A stretch of DNA of 7,397 nt, taken from positions 1 through 7,397 of the forward strand of contig JALORV010000278.1 in assembly GCA_025458735.1 (NCBI GenBank), in the 5' to 3' direction. A program made the translations under genes and the position numbers. The number at the start of each line of letters is the position of its first letter. Position 1 is the first letter of the stretch. Source of the stretch: Burkholderiaceae bacterium. Its GTDB lineage: Bacteria; Pseudomonadota; Gammaproteobacteria; Burkholderiales; Burkholderiaceae. Below are positions 6,447-7,397 of this stretch, piece after piece. Below the pieces are notes generated by a model. The model was not told where the DNA came from. It saw nothing but the letters and a program-made list of their open reading frames with translations, and ran no database searches.

Positions 6447-7397
6447 TCAAGCGCATTCATGGATCGCCCCGATCACGCGGTCGGCGTCCTGCAGTGTCAT
6501 CGTCGGCCCCATCGGCAAGCTGAGTACCTGTTGGTGCAAGGTCTCGGTGATCGGCAGCGTGCCTGCCGGCAGGTTCAAATGGGCATAGGCAGGCTGCAGG
6601 TGCGGCGGCACGGGGTAGTGGATCATGGTCGCGATGCCTCGCGCCGCCAGCTCGGACGCGAGAGCATCCCGCCGCGGGTGGCGGATCACGAACAGGTGCC
6701 ATACGCTGGCGCAACGGGCGCTCACCTCGAGCGGCCGGACCGGCGCCCCGGACAAGCCGTCCAGGTATCGGCGGGCGATGAGCGCGCGTCGCCCGTTCTC
6801 GGCGTCCAGGTGGGGTAGCTTCGCCCGCAGCAGCGCCGCCTGCAGTTCGTCCAGGCGCGAGTTGTAGCCGATGACCTCGTTGTGGTACTTCCGGCGCGAG
6901 CCATAGTTTCGCAGCAGCCGTACCCGGTCGGCCAAGCCGGCGTCGTTGGTGGTGATGGCGCCGGCGTCGCCCAGCGCACCGAGATTCTTGCCAGGGTAGA
7001 AGCTCCAGGCCACGATGTCGCCGTGGGCGCCGAGTCGACGGCCCGCGTAGGTGGCGCCGTGCGCCTGGGCGGCGTCTTCCAACACCTTCAGACCGTGCGC
7101 CGCGGCAAACGCCAGGATCGGCTCCAGGTCGGCGGGCTGGCCGTACAGGTGCACGGGCAGGACGGCACGTGTGCGAGGCGTGAGCGCAGCGGCAAGCCGA
7201 TGGGGGTCGAGGTTGGCCGTATTGGGCAAGGGCTCGACCGGGACCGGTGTCGCGCCGACTTGACTCACGGCAAGCCAGGTTGCAATGTAGGTATTGGCAG
7301 GCACCAGGACTTCGTCGCCGGGGCCGATGTCGAGCGCCCGCAATGCCAGCACCAGTGCATCCAGACCATTCGCAACGCCCACGCACTCGCGCGCACC
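6447..7397 (-). CDS. DegT/DnrJ/EryC1/StrS-type sugar aminotransferase (FdtB/QdtB-like), N-terminus outside window
   Basis: PLP-dependent transaminase that converts a nucleotide-linked keto-sugar to an amino-sugar. The 316 residues present begin [15 protein letters not shown] at the window edge. Relatives are about 365-370 aa, so about 50 N-terminal residues are missing only because the window ends. Motifs are GVANGLDAL (substrate/PLP pocket), [56 protein letters not shown] and [16 protein letters not shown], whose lysine (codon 6987-6989) should form the PLP Schiff base. These are followed by [48 protein letters not shown] and LSLPMGPTM. The combination [31 protein letters not shown] and HYPVPPHLQ is most like the 3-amino group (dTDP-Fuc3N/Qui3N-forming FdtB/QdtB). 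Positional specificity is inferred and no symbol is assigned. It appears to be the upstream gene of the leftward operon within this window and shows no internal damage. Confidence 0.88.
   Translation of the reverse strand, partial: GARECVGVANGLDALVLALRALDIGPGDEVLVPANTYIATWLAVSQVGATPVPVEPLPNTANLDPHRLAAALTPRTRAVLPVHLYGQPADLEPILAFAAAHGLKVLEDAAQAHGATYAGRRLGAHGDIVAWSFYPGKNLGALGDAGAITTNDAGLADRVRLLRNYGSRRKYHNEVIGYNSRLDELQAALLRAKLPHLDAENGRRALIARRYLDGLSGAPVRPLEVSARCASVWHLFVIRHPRRDALASELAARGIATMIHYPVPPHLQPAYAHLNLPAGTLPITETLHQQVLSLPMGPTMTLQDADRVIGAIHECA

Overview
The window is part of a surface-polysaccharide (O-antigen, capsule or exopolysaccharide) biosynthesis locus from a GC-rich bacterium. By eye it is well over 60% G+C, with strong G/C bias at third codon positions. 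The protein styles (EpsG-type polymerase, FdtB/QdtB-type aminotransferase, 650-aa AsnB, MKIAVVANSAWYLYNFRR-type GT4) resemble those of Burkholderiales-like betaproteobacteria. That taxonomic placement is inference. There is no RNA gene, insertion sequence, CRISPR array or non-coding stretch over 300 bp.

Layout: two rightward genes enter from the left. They are an EpsG/Wzy-type polymerase, cut by the window edge (3-1004), and a family-2 glycosyltransferase (1015-1824). A leftward operon enters from the right: a DegT-type sugar aminotransferase cut by the window edge (7397-6447), a broken family-2 glycosyltransferase (about 6400-5903), a frameshifted family-4 glycosyltransferase (5906-4831), an asparagine-synthase-like amidotransferase (4782-2830) and a second family-4 glycosyltransferase (2833-1841). 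The two groups converge at 1825-1840, with only 16 bp between stop codons. Two 4-bp ATGA stop/start overlaps (5903-5906 and 2830-2833) support co-transcription and translational coupling on the minus strand.

As a working pathway, the aminotransferase would make a nucleotide-activated 3-amino-sugar. The glycosyltransferases would assemble the repeat unit on a lipid carrier, AsnB would amidate an acidic residue of it, and the EpsG-like protein would polymerise the units.

The most unusual feature is that all four glycosyltransferases look damaged, each by a different event, while the polymerase, AsnB and aminotransferase look sound. GT2 (1015-1824) lacks about 35-40 residues carrying the VVDNASxDGS nucleotide-binding motif. 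GT4 (1841-2833) lacks about 40-45 residues carrying the AR(x)nDKG donor-phosphate region. GT4 (4831-5906) is frameshifted by an exact 8-bp tandem duplication. GT2 (5903-6400) has lost its N-terminal half and carries an in-frame TAA. This suggests a decaying or switched-off locus, or an assembly problem concentrated on one gene class. No unmistakably new system is visible.
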